Below are positions 8,913 to 17,705 of a stretch of DNA of 64,000 nt, piece after piece; positions within the stretch are counted from its first letter, which is position 1; the number at the start of each line of letters is the position of its first letter. The stretch covers positions 186,001 through 250,000 of the forward strand of contig NZ_FNZM01000002.1 in assembly GCF_900109265.1 (NCBI RefSeq). Reading direction: 5' to 3'. The notes below the pieces were generated by a model that was given only the letters and a program-made list of their open reading frames with translations, ran no database searches and had not been told where the DNA came from. The position numbers and the translations under genes are program-made. The stretch is from Paraburkholderia tropica (GTDB lineage: Bacteria > Pseudomonadota > Gammaproteobacteria > Burkholderiales > Burkholderiaceae).

Positions 8913-9841
8913 GCGATCAGCTTCAACCGGCGCGAGGCGACGTCGCCGAACTGCTGGTGCACGCGCAGAATGCGCTCGGCGAAGGCGCAACGTGGTGCTC
9001 GCGCAGCGGGCGGCTCTACTGGAACGATATCGAAGGCGCGAGCCTGGCGCGTTACGACGCGGCCGACGGCTCGCATCGCGTCTGGCCGATGCCCGAGCGT
9101 CTCGCGTGCTTCGCGCTTTGCGAAGACGCGGACACATTGCTGATCGGGCTCGCCTCGCGGCTTGCGTTCTTCGATCTGCGCACGGGCGAGATCACGCCGA
9201 TCGTCGACGTGGAACCCGATCTGCCGACGCGTCTGAACGACGGCCGTTGCGACCGTCAGGGCCGCTTCGTGTTCGGCACGAAGTACGAGCGCAAGCCGTT
9301 CGAAAAGATCGGCGGCTTTTATCGGCTCAATCACGATCTCACGCTGGAGAAACTGCCGCTGCCGGTGGCGGCGATTTCGAACAGCATCGGCTTCAGTCCC
9401 GACGGCGGCACGATGTATTACGCCGATTCGTTCACGCGCGAGATTCGCGCCTGCAATTACGGCGCCGATGGAACGATTGCAAACGATCGGCTCTTTGTGC
9501 AGGTGCCGTCGCACGAAGGCGAGCCGGACGGTTCGACGGTCGACAGCGAAGGCGGCCTCTGGAACGCGCAGTGGGCGGGCGAATGTGTCGTGCGCTACGG
9601 CCCGGACGGCGTGGAAACCGAGCGCATCCGCGTGCCCACGGTGCAGCCGACCTGCGTGACGCTCGGCGGCGAAGACTATTCGACGCTGTATGTGACGAGC
9701 GCGCGCGACGGCCTCGACAGCGACACGCTGGCGCGCGAACCGCACGCGGGCGGCGTGTTCGTGGCGCAGACGCGCCGCACGGGGCTCGCCGAGCCGCGCT
9801 TCCTGGGTGGCTTCCAGGGCGGTGTCCAGGGTAAACGGTAA
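8909..9841 (+). CDS. SMP-30/gluconolactonase-family aldonolactonase
   Basis: This is a six-bladed propeller lactonase of the SMP-30/regucalcin family (310 aa). Metal-site motifs are visible: E near the N-terminus in A-L-G-E-G-A-T-W, R-L-N-D-G in the second blade, I-S-N-S-I-G-F-S-P-D-G and P-D-G-S-T-V-D-S-E-G. It probably hydrolyses the galactono- or arabinonolactone made by the preceding dehydrogenase. ATGA coupling to that gene supports a two-step unit. No signal peptide is present, so it should be cytoplasmic. Confidence 0.88.
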   Translation: MSDQLQPARGDVAELLVHAQNALGEGATWCSRSGRLYWNDIEGASLARYDAADGSHRVWPMPERLACFALCEDADTLLIGLASRLAFFDLRTGEITPIVDVEPDLPTRLNDGRCDRQGRFVFGTKYERKPFEKIGGFYRLNHDLTLEKLPLPVAAISNSIGFSPDGGTMYYADSFTREIRACNYGADGTIANDRLFVQVPSHEGEPDGSTVDSEGGLWNAQWAGECVVRYGPDGVETERIRVPTVQPTCVTLGGEDYSTLYVTSARDGLDSDTLAREPHAGGVFVAQTRRTGLAEPRFLGGFQGGVQGKR

Positions 9842-10222
9842 GGAAAGCGAACGATCGTTCGTCGTGTGAGGGCGTGCTCGCCGACGCGTTTGCTTGAGCG
9901 ACATGAGCGCAGCGCGGAATCGTTTTCGAGCGAGGCCTGCGTTGTAGCGAGACAACAAAAAGGCGCAAAAGAGCGGCGCGGATGCGCGTCGGTGTGGCGC
10001 CAAACCGCCGCCGTCTCTAAGGTGCTAGCTGTACAAGGCAGCACGAATCAGCACGTATCAGCACGATTCAGCAGGACTTGAACAAGAAGCGGCCGTCACA
10101 CGACGCAGGCAGCGCGCGGCGATCGAAGCGCGCTGAAGGACCGTCGTGGCGATGCGACCGGCAGGCCGCCAATGCGCCGCCATCCTGGGCGGCGATCCAT
10201 CATGCCTCTCGAGGAGCCGCTC
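9842..10222. promoter_or_regulatory. Intergenic region with a 14-bp perfect palindrome
   Basis: This 381-bp gap separates the lactonase gene from the epimerase gene. It contains the perfect palindrome CGAACGATCGTTCG (9848-9861), seven bases after the lactonase stop. The GC is lower around 9890-10080, and the run around 10035-10077 repeats AGCACG/TCAGCA-like words. I see no convincing terminator or promoter. The palindrome could be an operator or a short hairpin. Confidence 0.5.
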
Positions 10223-11413
10223 ATGAGCGTCGCGAATTCCGCTTTGCGTCCAACAGCTCGTTCCCGTAACGCTTCCCGGTCGCCGCTTGCCTCCGGCACG
10301 GCCGACCCCGCCGCATCGCCGCCCGCCGCCGGTTCGCCCGCCGCCGCGCGCCGCGCGCGGCTGGAAGCGACCACGCATCCCGTCATGCCGGGGCCGAGCA
10401 CGTCCGCCGTGGCCATCGGCGCGGCCGGCACGGGCGACGTGGCCTGCGTCAGCCTCATCAACGCGTATCTCCGTCTGGACGTCGCGCCGCAACTGGGCGG
10501 CGGCATCACGCGCTTCGACTGGCGCAGCGAAGGCGCGCTCGAACCCGTGTTCCGCCGCTGCGAGCAGGTGAGCGCGCGCATGGACCCGAACGAACTGGCG
10601 TGCTATCCGCTGCTGCCGTATTCGAACCGCATCGCCGCCGGGCGCTTCCAGTTCGGCGGCCGCGACGTCGAAATCGCCCGCAACCGCGCGAGCGAGGCGC
10701 TGCCGATTCACGGCGACGGCTGGCTGGCGAACTGGAGCGTCGAGAGCGCCGAGCGCGAGCACGTGCGTCTCGTGCTCGACCGCAGCGATGGCGAGCCTTA
10801 CGCGTATCGCGCGGCGCTCACCTACGCGCTGGACGGCCCGACGCTCGCGATGTCGCTCGAAGTGGAGAACGTGGGCCGCGAGGTGCTGCCGTTCGGGCTG
10901 GGCGTCCACCCGTTCCTCGCGCGCGACGCGAGCACCGAACTCTCCGCGCCCGCAAGCGGCCTGTGGCTCTCGGGCGCCGACTGGCTGCCGGTGCGCCACG
11001 TGCCCGCGCCGCCCGCCTGGCAGTTCGGCATTGCGTATCCGCTGCCCGAGCAGATGGTGAATCACGCGTTCAGCGGCTGGAGCGGCCGCGCGGCCGTGGT
11101 CTGGGAACGCCGCCGCCTGTCGCTGTCGATCTGCGCGAACACCGACTATTACGTGCTCTACACGCCGCCGGGCGAGAACTTCTTCTGCTTCGAGCCCGTC
11201 GATCACCCGATCAACGCGGTCAATCTGGCGGGCGGCGGCGGCGCGCACGGCATGACCGTGCTCGCGCCGGGCGAGCGCCTCGCGCGCCGCTTCAGCTTCA
11301 CGGTCGAGCGGATGGATTTGCGCGCGGCGGCCAACCCGCACCGCACGGGCGCGCGGGGCCGGACCGGCGCGCGCGGGCCGAAGGGCGGCCGGGCGCGCAC
11401 GCAGGGGGCATGA
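10223..11413 (+). CDS. galM: Aldose 1-epimerase (mutarotase) family protein
   Basis: This GalM-like beta-sandwich enzyme (396 aa) interconverts alpha and beta anomers of free sugars. Motifs are L-L-P-Y-S-N-R-I-A-A-G, H-G-D-G-W-L, G-L-G-V-H-P-F and, near the end, E-P-V-D-H-P. The GAGGAG at 10211-10216 fixes ATG 10223; upstream in-frame ATGs have no ribosome-binding site. The first 75 residues are Ala/Pro/Arg-rich and probably disordered, and the C-terminal 30 residues are Arg/Gly-rich. Position after the aldose dehydrogenase and lactonase suggests it supplies the correct anomer to that dehydrogenase. Confidence 0.85.
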   Translation: MSVANSALRPTARSRNASRSPLASGTADPAASPPAAGSPAAARRARLEATTHPVMPGPSTSAVAIGAAGTGDVACVSLINAYLRLDVAPQLGGGITRFDWRSEGALEPVFRRCEQVSARMDPNELACYPLLPYSNRIAAGRFQFGGRDVEIARNRASEALPIHGDGWLANWSVESAEREHVRLVLDRSDGEPYAYRAALTYALDGPTLAMSLEVENVGREVLPFGLGVHPFLARDASTELSAPASGLWLSGADWLPVRHVPAPPAWQFGIAYPLPEQMVNHAFSGWSGRAAVVWERRRLSLSICANTDYYVLYTPPGENFFCFEPVDHPINAVNLAGGGGAHGMTVLAPGERLARRFSFTVERMDLRAAANPHRTGARGRTGARGPKGGRARTQGA

Positions 11414-11691
11414 AGGTGGCCTGACGGTGGCCTGAAGACCGGCTGAACCCGGCGGGGTTCGGCGACGCCTACGGCCAATCCGGCGGCGGCGCGCCCGGCC
11501 TCGCGGCGTTTCCTCCGATCATTGGGCGCTCCGGGACCGGACGCCGCGAGTTCTCGCCTGATGCCGCTTCCCGTGCTACTTCCCGCCGCCGCGTGCGGCG
11601 CTCCCGGGAAGCCGCCTGCCAAGCCGGTTAAAATACGCGCCGTTTCCCCTGTTTCCCTTTTCCCTGCACCGGGCTCGCCGCCCGATCCATC

Positions 11692-12507
11692 ATGACCTCG
11701 TTCACCCAAGACCTCGCCGCCGCCTGGCAGCGCACCGGCTCGCTGCTGTGCGTCGGCCTCGATCCCGAGCCCGCGAAGTTCCCGGCCGCGCTGGCCGGCC
11801 GCAGCGACGCGATCTTCGAATTCTGCCGCGATATCGTCGACGCAACCGCGCCCTACGCGTGCTCGTTCAAGCCCCAGATCGCCTATTTCGCCTCGAATCG
11901 CGCCGAAGACCAGCTCGAAGCGCTGATCGCGCACATCCACGAGAAGCATCCGGGCCTGCCGGTGATTCTCGATGCCAAGCGCGGCGACATCGGCAGCACG
12001 GCGGAGCAGTACGCCCGGGAAGCCTTCGAGCGCTTCAAGGCCGACGCCGTGACGGTCAACCCGTACATGGGCTTCGACTCGATCGAGCCTTACCTCGCCC
12101 ACGCGGGCAAGGGCGTGATCGTGCTGTGCCGCACGTCGAACCCCGGCGGCTCCGATCTGCAATTCCTCACCGTCGACGGCAAGCCAGTCTACCAGGTCGT
12201 GGCCGACCTCGCCGCGAACAAGTGGAACGCGAGCGGCGAACTCGGACTGGTTGTGGGCGCAACGTTCCCGAAGGAAATCGAGATCGTGCGCGGCATCGTC
12301 GGCGACATGCCGCTGCTGATTCCGGGTATCGGCGCACAAGGCGGCGACGTGGAAGCGACCGTCAAGGCCGGTCGCAGCGCCAACGGCACCGGCATGCTGA
12401 TCAACTCGTCGCGCGCGATCATCTTCGCGAGCAAGGGCGAGGACTACGCGCAAGCGGCTGCAACGGCTGCTGAAAAGACGCGCGACGCGATCAACGCCTG
12501 CCGTTGA
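11692..12507 (+). CDS. pyrF: Orotidine 5'-phosphate decarboxylase (type 2)
   Basis: PyrF (271 aa) catalyses the last step of UMP synthesis. The sequence has the long-type PyrF pattern: L-C-V-G-L-D-P-E-P near the start, F-K-P-Q-I-A-Y-F, the catalytic [11 protein letters not shown] and [16 protein letters not shown] -10-like box lies at 11629-11634 without an obvious -35. The gene stands alone, with a strong terminator just after the stop. The 278-bp gap to the epimerase gene upstream holds nothing else I recognise. Confidence 0.95.
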   Translation: MTSFTQDLAAAWQRTGSLLCVGLDPEPAKFPAALAGRSDAIFEFCRDIVDATAPYACSFKPQIAYFASNRAEDQLEALIAHIHEKHPGLPVILDAKRGDIGSTAEQYAREAFERFKADAVTVNPYMGFDSIEPYLAHAGKGVIVLCRTSNPGGSDLQFLTVDGKPVYQVVADLAANKWNASGELGLVVGATFPKEIEIVRGIVGDMPLLIPGIGAQGGDVEATVKAGRSANGTGMLINSSRAIIFASKGEDYAQAAATAAEKTRDAINACR

Positions 12508-12514
12508 TGCATTC

Positions 12515-12557
12515 AGGCGAACGGTTCGGTATTCGAATCGTTCGCCTCTCAGTTTTT
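12515..12557 (+). terminator. Intrinsic terminator of pyrF
   Basis: AGGCGAACG (12515-12523) pairs with CGTTCGCCT (12539-12547). An inner GTTCG/CGAAT extension gives a stem of about 14 bp, and TTTTT follows at 12553-12557 after a 5-nt gap. Confidence 0.8.
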
Positions 12558-13283
12558 CGATCTGACACACAAAAAGATTCAGAAAACGTCAGATCGCTCA
12601 CTCAGATTTTAAGAACCGTCTGATTCGTCGCACCCCCGTCTGTTCTTAACATGGCATGGTCGATGTGGAATTTGCGATGCCCGGATGTTAAACGCCGCAA
12701 ATTTCCCGCTGCCTGGGCCTCAGGCGGCGCGCCGTGCAGCTGACTGCATCGTGCCTCGATCCGCTGGCGTCGTGACGGCAAGCATCGTCACGACACCTGG
12801 TTGGGCCGCCCACGCGGCCCGCTGACCGGGGCGCTCTCGCGCTCGTAGCGATCGGTAGAACCGATCTGCAGGAGTCTGGACGGGTTCTGTCATGAAAATC
12901 ACCATTTTTCGCGCCGCGAGGATCTCGATTCTCGCGTGCGCGAGCACGTCTGCGTTCGCAGGGAGCGATCCGTCACGGACTCGCTTGAACAATTCCAGGT
13001 CGATGCGAGGTGCGCCGTGCGGATGAACCGGTAACGGCGGCCGTGCCGCTGTCGCGCGCCCTCACAGGCCAGAGGAGCAGCCGACGGGCGGCACACGCCG
13101 ACCACCATTGACGTGCAGATAACCGGCGCGCCCACGTTCCTGTGCGCGCGCCGCTGGAACAAGAGCGCTTCGCCTGACAAGTCGACCCTCGCGGTCGCCA
13201 GCAAGCGCAGGCCGGAACTGAATTGACGCCGGGGCTCGACGAGATCAGGCCACGGGAACAAGGGAATTATTAAGGATTGCAAA
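12558..13283. promoter_or_regulatory. 726-bp upstream region of the large autotransporter
   Basis: No conserved gene is visible, but two inverted repeats are: TTAAGAAC (12609-12616) / GTTCTTAA (12642-12649) and AATTTGCG (12669-12676) / CGCAAATT (12696-12703). The part before 12710 is clearly lower in GC than the rest of the window. These could be operators for the adhesin gene. The segment 12710-13283 is GC-rich and contains one short signal-peptide-like frame (12892-13026), listed separately. Confidence 0.5.
12892..13026 (+). CDS. Short signal-peptide-like ORF
   Basis: This 44-residue frame starts M-K-I-T-I-F-R-A-A-R-I-S-I-L-A-C and continues A-S-T-S-A-F-A-G-S. That is a good signal-peptide shape with a plausible A-F-A cleavage site. 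The rest is polar and ends after about 20 residues. A GGAG lies too far upstream (about 20 nt) to be a good ribosome-binding site. It could be a remnant of a decayed secreted-protein gene or a leader ORF before the adhesin. Chance is also possible. Confidence 0.25.
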   Translation: MKITIFRAARISILACASTSAFAGSDPSRTRLNNSRSMRGAPCG

Positions 13284-16200
13284 ATGAACAAGGCATATAG
13301 ATCGGTTTGGAACGAATCCACGGGCACGTGGACGGCGGTGCAGGAAACCGCGAAGGGGCGCGGCAAGAGCAAGTCGCGGACGAAGGTGTCCGCGGCCGCT
13401 TCGTCGTTGGTGACCGCTGGCGTGCTGGGCAGCCTGTCGCTTTCCGCGCACGCGGCGGGAACGATTTCGGATAGCGGCGGCGTCGCCGTGATCGCCGATA
13501 ACTGTGCAGCGGGCACGGCGGCCTCGGCCCCTGGCGCGAACGCGCTGGCGGAAGGGTGCAGTGCGAGCGCCTCGGGTTCCGGTTCGGTCGCTCTGGGCGC
13601 AGGCGCCGGTGCGCTTGGCGCCAACGCCATTGCTATCGGCAATGGGGCGAAAACGTCCCAGCTCGGCGGCGTGGTGATCGGGGCGGGTGCGGTGAGCGAT
13701 CCGGGCAACGACGCCGGTGGCAACCCCGTGAACGCCAACGTGGTCATTGGGGTAGGCGCAACGGCCTCCAACTCATCCTCGATTGTGATTGGCGCGTCCA
13801 GCACCGCCTCGCAGACTGGCGGGACCGTGGTGGGCGTGCGCAGTACCGCAAGCGGCAACCGCTCTACCGCCTTGGGTTTCGTTGCCACCGCCAGCGGTGA
13901 CTATTCGGTGGCGCTCGGCCGCGCCTCAGTCGCAGCGGGAGCGACCAGCGTGGCGATGGGTGATAGTTCCCTTGCTTCGGGGAGCAACGGCGTTGCATTG
14001 GGCGGCTCCGCGAAAAGCACCGACGTCGGCGGGATTGCGATTGGCGGGACGGCGACCGCGCAAGGCGCGAACAGCATCGCGCTGGGCTACAGCGCGATAA
14101 CGTCGTCGCTGAACTCCGCGTCGGCGCAGAACTCCATCGCGATTGGCTCGTCGGCAGCGACGTTGGGCAACGGTGGCGTGGCGATGGGGACGAACGCCAA
14201 CGCGGTGACATACGGCACCGCGATCGGCAACGGCGCAACGGTTTCGAGCGCCGATGGCAATAACTCGGGCTCGGCAATCGGTTCGCTTTCGTACGCGAAT
14301 GGTGTGTCGAGCGCCATGGGCTACAAAGCCACGGCGGGTGGTTCGTGGAGCACGGCGTTCGGCCCCACGGCAAACGCCGGTGGCGCGAACTCCGCTGCGG
14401 TGGGCTACGGCGCAAACGCAGCGGGGTCAGGCGCGCTCGCAATGGGGTATGGCGCGATCGCAACAATCGACAACACGATTGCAATCGGCTCGAGCGCGAA
14501 AGGCACCGTCGCGGGCGCGATTGCGATTGGTCAGGCGAGCACTTCGCAAGGCACGAACAGCATCGCGCTAGGCAACAACACCAAGAGCGGCTCGACGTCG
14601 ACTGCCGACGGCAACATCGCGATTGGCGAGAACGCGTCGATCTTGAACAAGGGCTCCGGCATCATCGTGATGGGCCGTAATGCGAAGCTCAAGGCCGACG
14701 GCGGCACGCCGAGCATCACGGGCGACGGTTCGATCGTGATCGGTGACGGCGCAAGCATCTTCGGGGGCAATAGCACCGCGCTCGGCGCGAACACGAGTTC
14801 GCTGTACTCGGGCGCGACGCTCGTCGGCGCGGGCGCGACTTCGACGGCGCTGGGAGGCGGCACGGCGCTCGGAGGGGGCGCATCGGTGTCGGCCAGCGGC
14901 GCTGTCGCACTGGGTAGCGGCTCGCTCGCGAACCGCGCCAATTCGGTCTCCGTCGGCTCGGTCGGCGCGGAGCGTCAGGTCGTCAACGTGGCGGCCGGCG
15001 CAGTCAATCCGACCAGCACCGATGCGGTGAACGGCTCGCAGCTCTACGGCGTGGCCAGCTCCGCGGCCAGCGCGCTCGGCGGCGGCGCCGCGGTGAATCC
15101 GGACGGCTCGATCTCGAACCCGACGTATGTCGCGAATGGCTCGACGTTCAACGACGTCGGCGGCGCGATCACGAACCTGAGCGGCGCGGTCGACAACATC
15201 AACAGCACCGTCAACAACATCGCGAACGGCGGTGGCATCAAGTATTTCCACACGAATTCGACGCTGGCCGATTCGGCCGCGAACGGCGCGAACTCGACGG
15301 CAATCGGGCCGGCGGCCGTCACTTCGTTTGCCGACGATATTGCGATTGGTGATGGCGCTGCGGCAAGCCGCCCTGGCTTCAGCAACCAAAGCGCCAACAT
15401 CGCGCTGGGTGCGAGCGCGTCGGCGCAAGGCCTTCGCTCGATTGCGATCGGCTACGGCGCGCAAACGAATACCGGTTCGCTCTATAACAACTCATCCGAT
15501 ATCGCGATTGGTCAGTCCGCGTTTGCTGAAGGTTTTAACTCGGTCGCGCTCGGCAACAATGCGAATGTCGGTACGGCGGGTATTGACGGCTACAACGTCG
15601 CCGTAGGCTCGAATTCGTACGCGAAACCAACGGGCGCCGTGGCGTTCGGCGGATCGTCGACGGCTGCGGCTTCGAATGCCACGGCGATGGGCGCGACCGC
15701 TTACGCAGGCGGAAGCGGCTCGACGGCATTGGGCAAAGCCTCGACGGCGAGCGCGGCGAATGCGATCGCGATCGGTAGCGGTGCGAATGCGTCGGTTTCC
15801 AATTCGGTGGCGCTGGGTAACGGCGCGACGACGGCTGCTGCTGTCGGCACGGCGAATGGCGTCATCGGTGGTCAGACGTTCACGTATGCAGGCGCAACGC
15901 CGACCGGCGTGGTGAGCGTGGGCGCGGCAGGTGCCGAGCGTCAGGTGACGAACGTCGCGGCAGGTCGTGTGACGTCGACGAGCACGGATGCGGTGAACGG
16001 CTCGCAACTGTACGCGACCAACACGCAGGTGACGGCGAACACGACGAGCATCAGCAATCTGCAAGGCTCGGTGACGACGCTGCAAGGCAATGTCACGACG
16101 CTGCAAGGCCAGATCACGAACATCAACGGCAAGCTCGCCGATGCGGTGCTGTACGACTCGACGTCGCATAACTCGGTGACGCTGGGTGGCGTGGGCGCAA

Positions 16201-17648
16201 GCACGAACGTCAAGCTGACGAATGTGGCGGCAGGCACGCTGTCGTCGACGAGCACGGATGCGGTGAACGGTTCGCAGCTCTACGCGACGAACTCGAACGT
16301 GTCGAACGTTTCGAACACGGTGAACAACATCGTGAACGGCAGCTCGGGCATCAAGTACTTCCACACGAACTCGACGCTGGCCGATTCGGCCGCGAACGGC
16401 GCGAACTCGACGGCAATCGGGCCGGCGGCCGTCGCTTCGTTTGCCGACGATATTGCGATTGGCAATGGCGCTGCGGCAGGCCGCAATGGATTCAATGGGC
16501 AAGGCGGCAGCGTCGCGCTGGGTGCGAGCGCATCAGCGCAAGGCTATCGTTCGATTGCGATCGGCTATGGCGCGCAAACGAATACCGGCTCGCTCTATGT
16601 GAACTCATCCGATATCGCGATTGGCCAGTCCGCGTTTGCCGAGGGCATGAACTCGGTCGCGCTCGGCAACAATGCGAATGTCGGTACGGCGGGTATTGAC
16701 GGCTACAACGTCGCCGTAGGCTCGAATTCGTACGCGAAACCAACGGGCGCCGTGGCGTTCGGCGGATCGTCGACGGCTGCGGCTTCGAATGCCACGGCGA
16801 TGGGCGCGACCGCTTACGCAGGCGGAAGCGGCTCGACGGCATTGGGCAAAGCCTCGACGGCGAGCGCGGCGAATGCGATCGCGATCGGTAGCGGTGCGAA
16901 TGCGTCGGTTTCGGACGCAGTGAACGTCGGTCAGATGAACGCGGCGATCTCGGCGGTGCAGAACATGGCGGAAAACGCCACGGATCCGATGTTCACGGCA
17001 AGCGGCGATCGCAACACCGAAGCCGCCAAGGCGAGCGGCACGCACGCCACGGCGGGCGGCGCCAACTCGCTGGCCAGCGGCGAAAACTCGACGGCGATGG
17101 GCGCAGCCTCGCAGGCCACGGGCAAAAACTCGTCGGCTCTGGGCGCGAACTCGACGGCGAGCGCGGAAGGTGCAGTCGCACTCGGCGCCGGCTCGGTGGC
17201 CGATCGCGACAACACCGTGTCGGTCGGTTCGGCAGGCGGCGAACGTCAGATCGTCAACGTGAAGGCCGGTACGCAAGGCACCGACGCCGTCAACGTGAGC
17301 CAGTTGAACGATGCGGTGCTCAATGCCCAGTCGTACACGACGCAGGCGGTGGCGCAAGGCGTGCAGCAAGCCAACGCGTACACCAACCAGCAGATCGGTC
17401 AGGTTCGTCGCGAGATGAACTCGCTGGGTGCGGCGGCCATGGCGGCGTCGTCGCTGATCCCGAACGCGCGGGCGGAAGGCAACTTCCAGATGGCCGTCGC
17501 GGCGGGTACGTACGGCGGTGAAAGCGCGCTGGCGCTCGGTGCGAACTGGTACGTCAGCGACCGTCTCCTGCTGAACGCGCACGTCGCGCGTTCGACGGGC
17601 GCCGGCGGCAGCACGGGCGCATCGGTCGGTGCAACGTTCGGCTTCTGA
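13284..17648 (+). CDS. Large trimeric autotransporter adhesin (YadA-like, ESPR type)
   Basis: This surface adhesin (1454 aa) is exported by Sec and inserted through its own C-terminal barrel as a trimer. Residues 1-25 are the extended signal peptide region (M-N-K-A-Y-R-S-V-W-N-E...T-G-T-W), and a hydrophobic segment ends near S-A-H-A-A-G. Most of the passenger is many 14-residue YadA head repeats (patterns such as N-S-I-A-L-G, G-T-A-I-G-N-G). Necks of the form S-T-D-A-V-N-G-S-Q-L-Y occur three times, followed by N-V-G-Q-M and N-V-S-Q-L variants. The last 65 residues form the YadA anchor ending in G-F. It contains a 1113-bp-period internal duplication. An OmpA-domain gene follows immediately. 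Confidence 0.95.
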   Translation: MNKAYRSVWNESTGTWTAVQETAKGRGKSKSRTKVSAAASSLVTAGVLGSLSLSAHAAGTISDSGGVAVIADNCAAGTAASAPGANALAEGCSASASGSGSVALGAGAGALGANAIAIGNGAKTSQLGGVVIGAGAVSDPGNDAGGNPVNANVVIGVGATASNSSSIVIGASSTASQTGGTVVGVRSTASGNRSTALGFVATASGDYSVALGRASVAAGATSVAMGDSSLASGSNGVALGGSAKSTDVGGIAIGGTATAQGANSIALGYSAITSSLNSASAQNSIAIGSSAATLGNGGVAMGTNANAVTYGTAIGNGATVSSADGNNSGSAIGSLSYANGVSSAMGYKATAGGSWSTAFGPTANAGGANSAAVGYGANAAGSGALAMGYGAIATIDNTIAIGSSAKGTVAGAIAIGQASTSQGTNSIALGNNTKSGSTSTADGNIAIGENASILNKGSGIIVMGRNAKLKADGGTPSITGDGSIVIGDGASIFGGNSTALGANTSSLYSGATLVGAGATSTALGGGTALGGGASVSASGAVALGSGSLANRANSVSVGSVGAERQVVNVAAGAVNPTSTDAVNGSQLYGVASSAASALGGGAAVNPDGSISNPTYVANGSTFNDVGGAITNLSGAVDNINSTVNNIANGGGIKYFHTNSTLADSAANGANSTAIGPAAVTSFADDIAIGDGAAASRPGFSNQSANIALGASASAQGLRSIAIGYGAQTNTGSLYNNSSDIAIGQSAFAEGFNSVALGNNANVGTAGIDGYNVAVGSNSYAKPTGAVAFGGSSTAAASNATAMGATAYAGGSGSTALGKASTASAANAIAIGSGANASVSNSVALGNGATTAAAVGTANGVIGGQTFTYAGATPTGVVSVGAAGAERQVTNVAAGRVTSTSTDAVNGSQLYATNTQVTANTTSISNLQGSVTTLQGNVTTLQGQITNINGKLADAVLYDSTSHNSVTLGGVGASTNVKLTNVAAGTLSSTSTDAVNGSQLYATNSNVSNVSNTVNNIVNGSSGIKYFHTNSTLADSAANGANSTAIGPAAVASFADDIAIGNGAAAGRNGFNGQGGSVALGASASAQGYRSIAIGYGAQTNTGSLYVNSSDIAIGQSAFAEGMNSVALGNNANVGTAGIDGYNVAVGSNSYAKPTGAVAFGGSSTAAASNATAMGATAYAGGSGSTALGKASTASAANAIAIGSGANASVSDAVNVGQMNAAISAVQNMAENATDPMFTASGDRNTEAAKASGTHATAGGANSLASGENSTAMGAASQATGKNSSALGANSTASAEGAVALGAGSVADRDNTVSVGSAGGERQIVNVKAGTQGTDAVNVSQLNDAVLNAQSYTTQAVAQGVQQANAYTNQQIGQVRREMNSLGAAAMAASSLIPNARAEGNFQMAVAAGTYGGESALALGANWYVSDRLLLNAHVARSTGAGGSTGASVGATFGF
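15234..15799 (+). repeat. Internal duplication in the adhesin gene, copy A
   Basis: This 566-bp block (residues 651-838) recurs 1113 bp downstream (371 codons, in frame). It begins at the I-K-Y-F-H-T-N-S-T-L segment and runs through several head repeats. The last roughly 260 bp (from about 15538) look identical to copy B at every base, including silent positions, while the first half differs at scattered sites. Confidence 0.9.
16347..16912 (+). repeat. Internal duplication in the adhesin gene, copy B
   Basis: This is the second copy of the block at 15234-15799 (residues 1022-1209). Homology ends sharply after 16912, where copy A continues with further head repeats and this copy joins a D-A-V-N-V-G-Q-M neck. 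The identical 3' half points to recent recombination or gene conversion. Confidence 0.9.
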
Positions 17649-17705
17649 GCGGAGCGCTAACCAGGCCCGCCACGGGAAGCCGTGGCGGGCACGGAGATTG
17701 AAGTC

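Noticed and set aside
12720..12992. A 90-residue minus-strand frame before the large adhesin
   Set aside because: It has no ribosome-binding site or recognisable motif and overlaps the plus-strand signal-peptide-like frame.
13284..17648. Repeats within the large adhesin as a possible CRISPR or satellite array
   Set aside because: The repeats are in-frame YadA head and neck units inside one coding sequence, without spacer-like variability.
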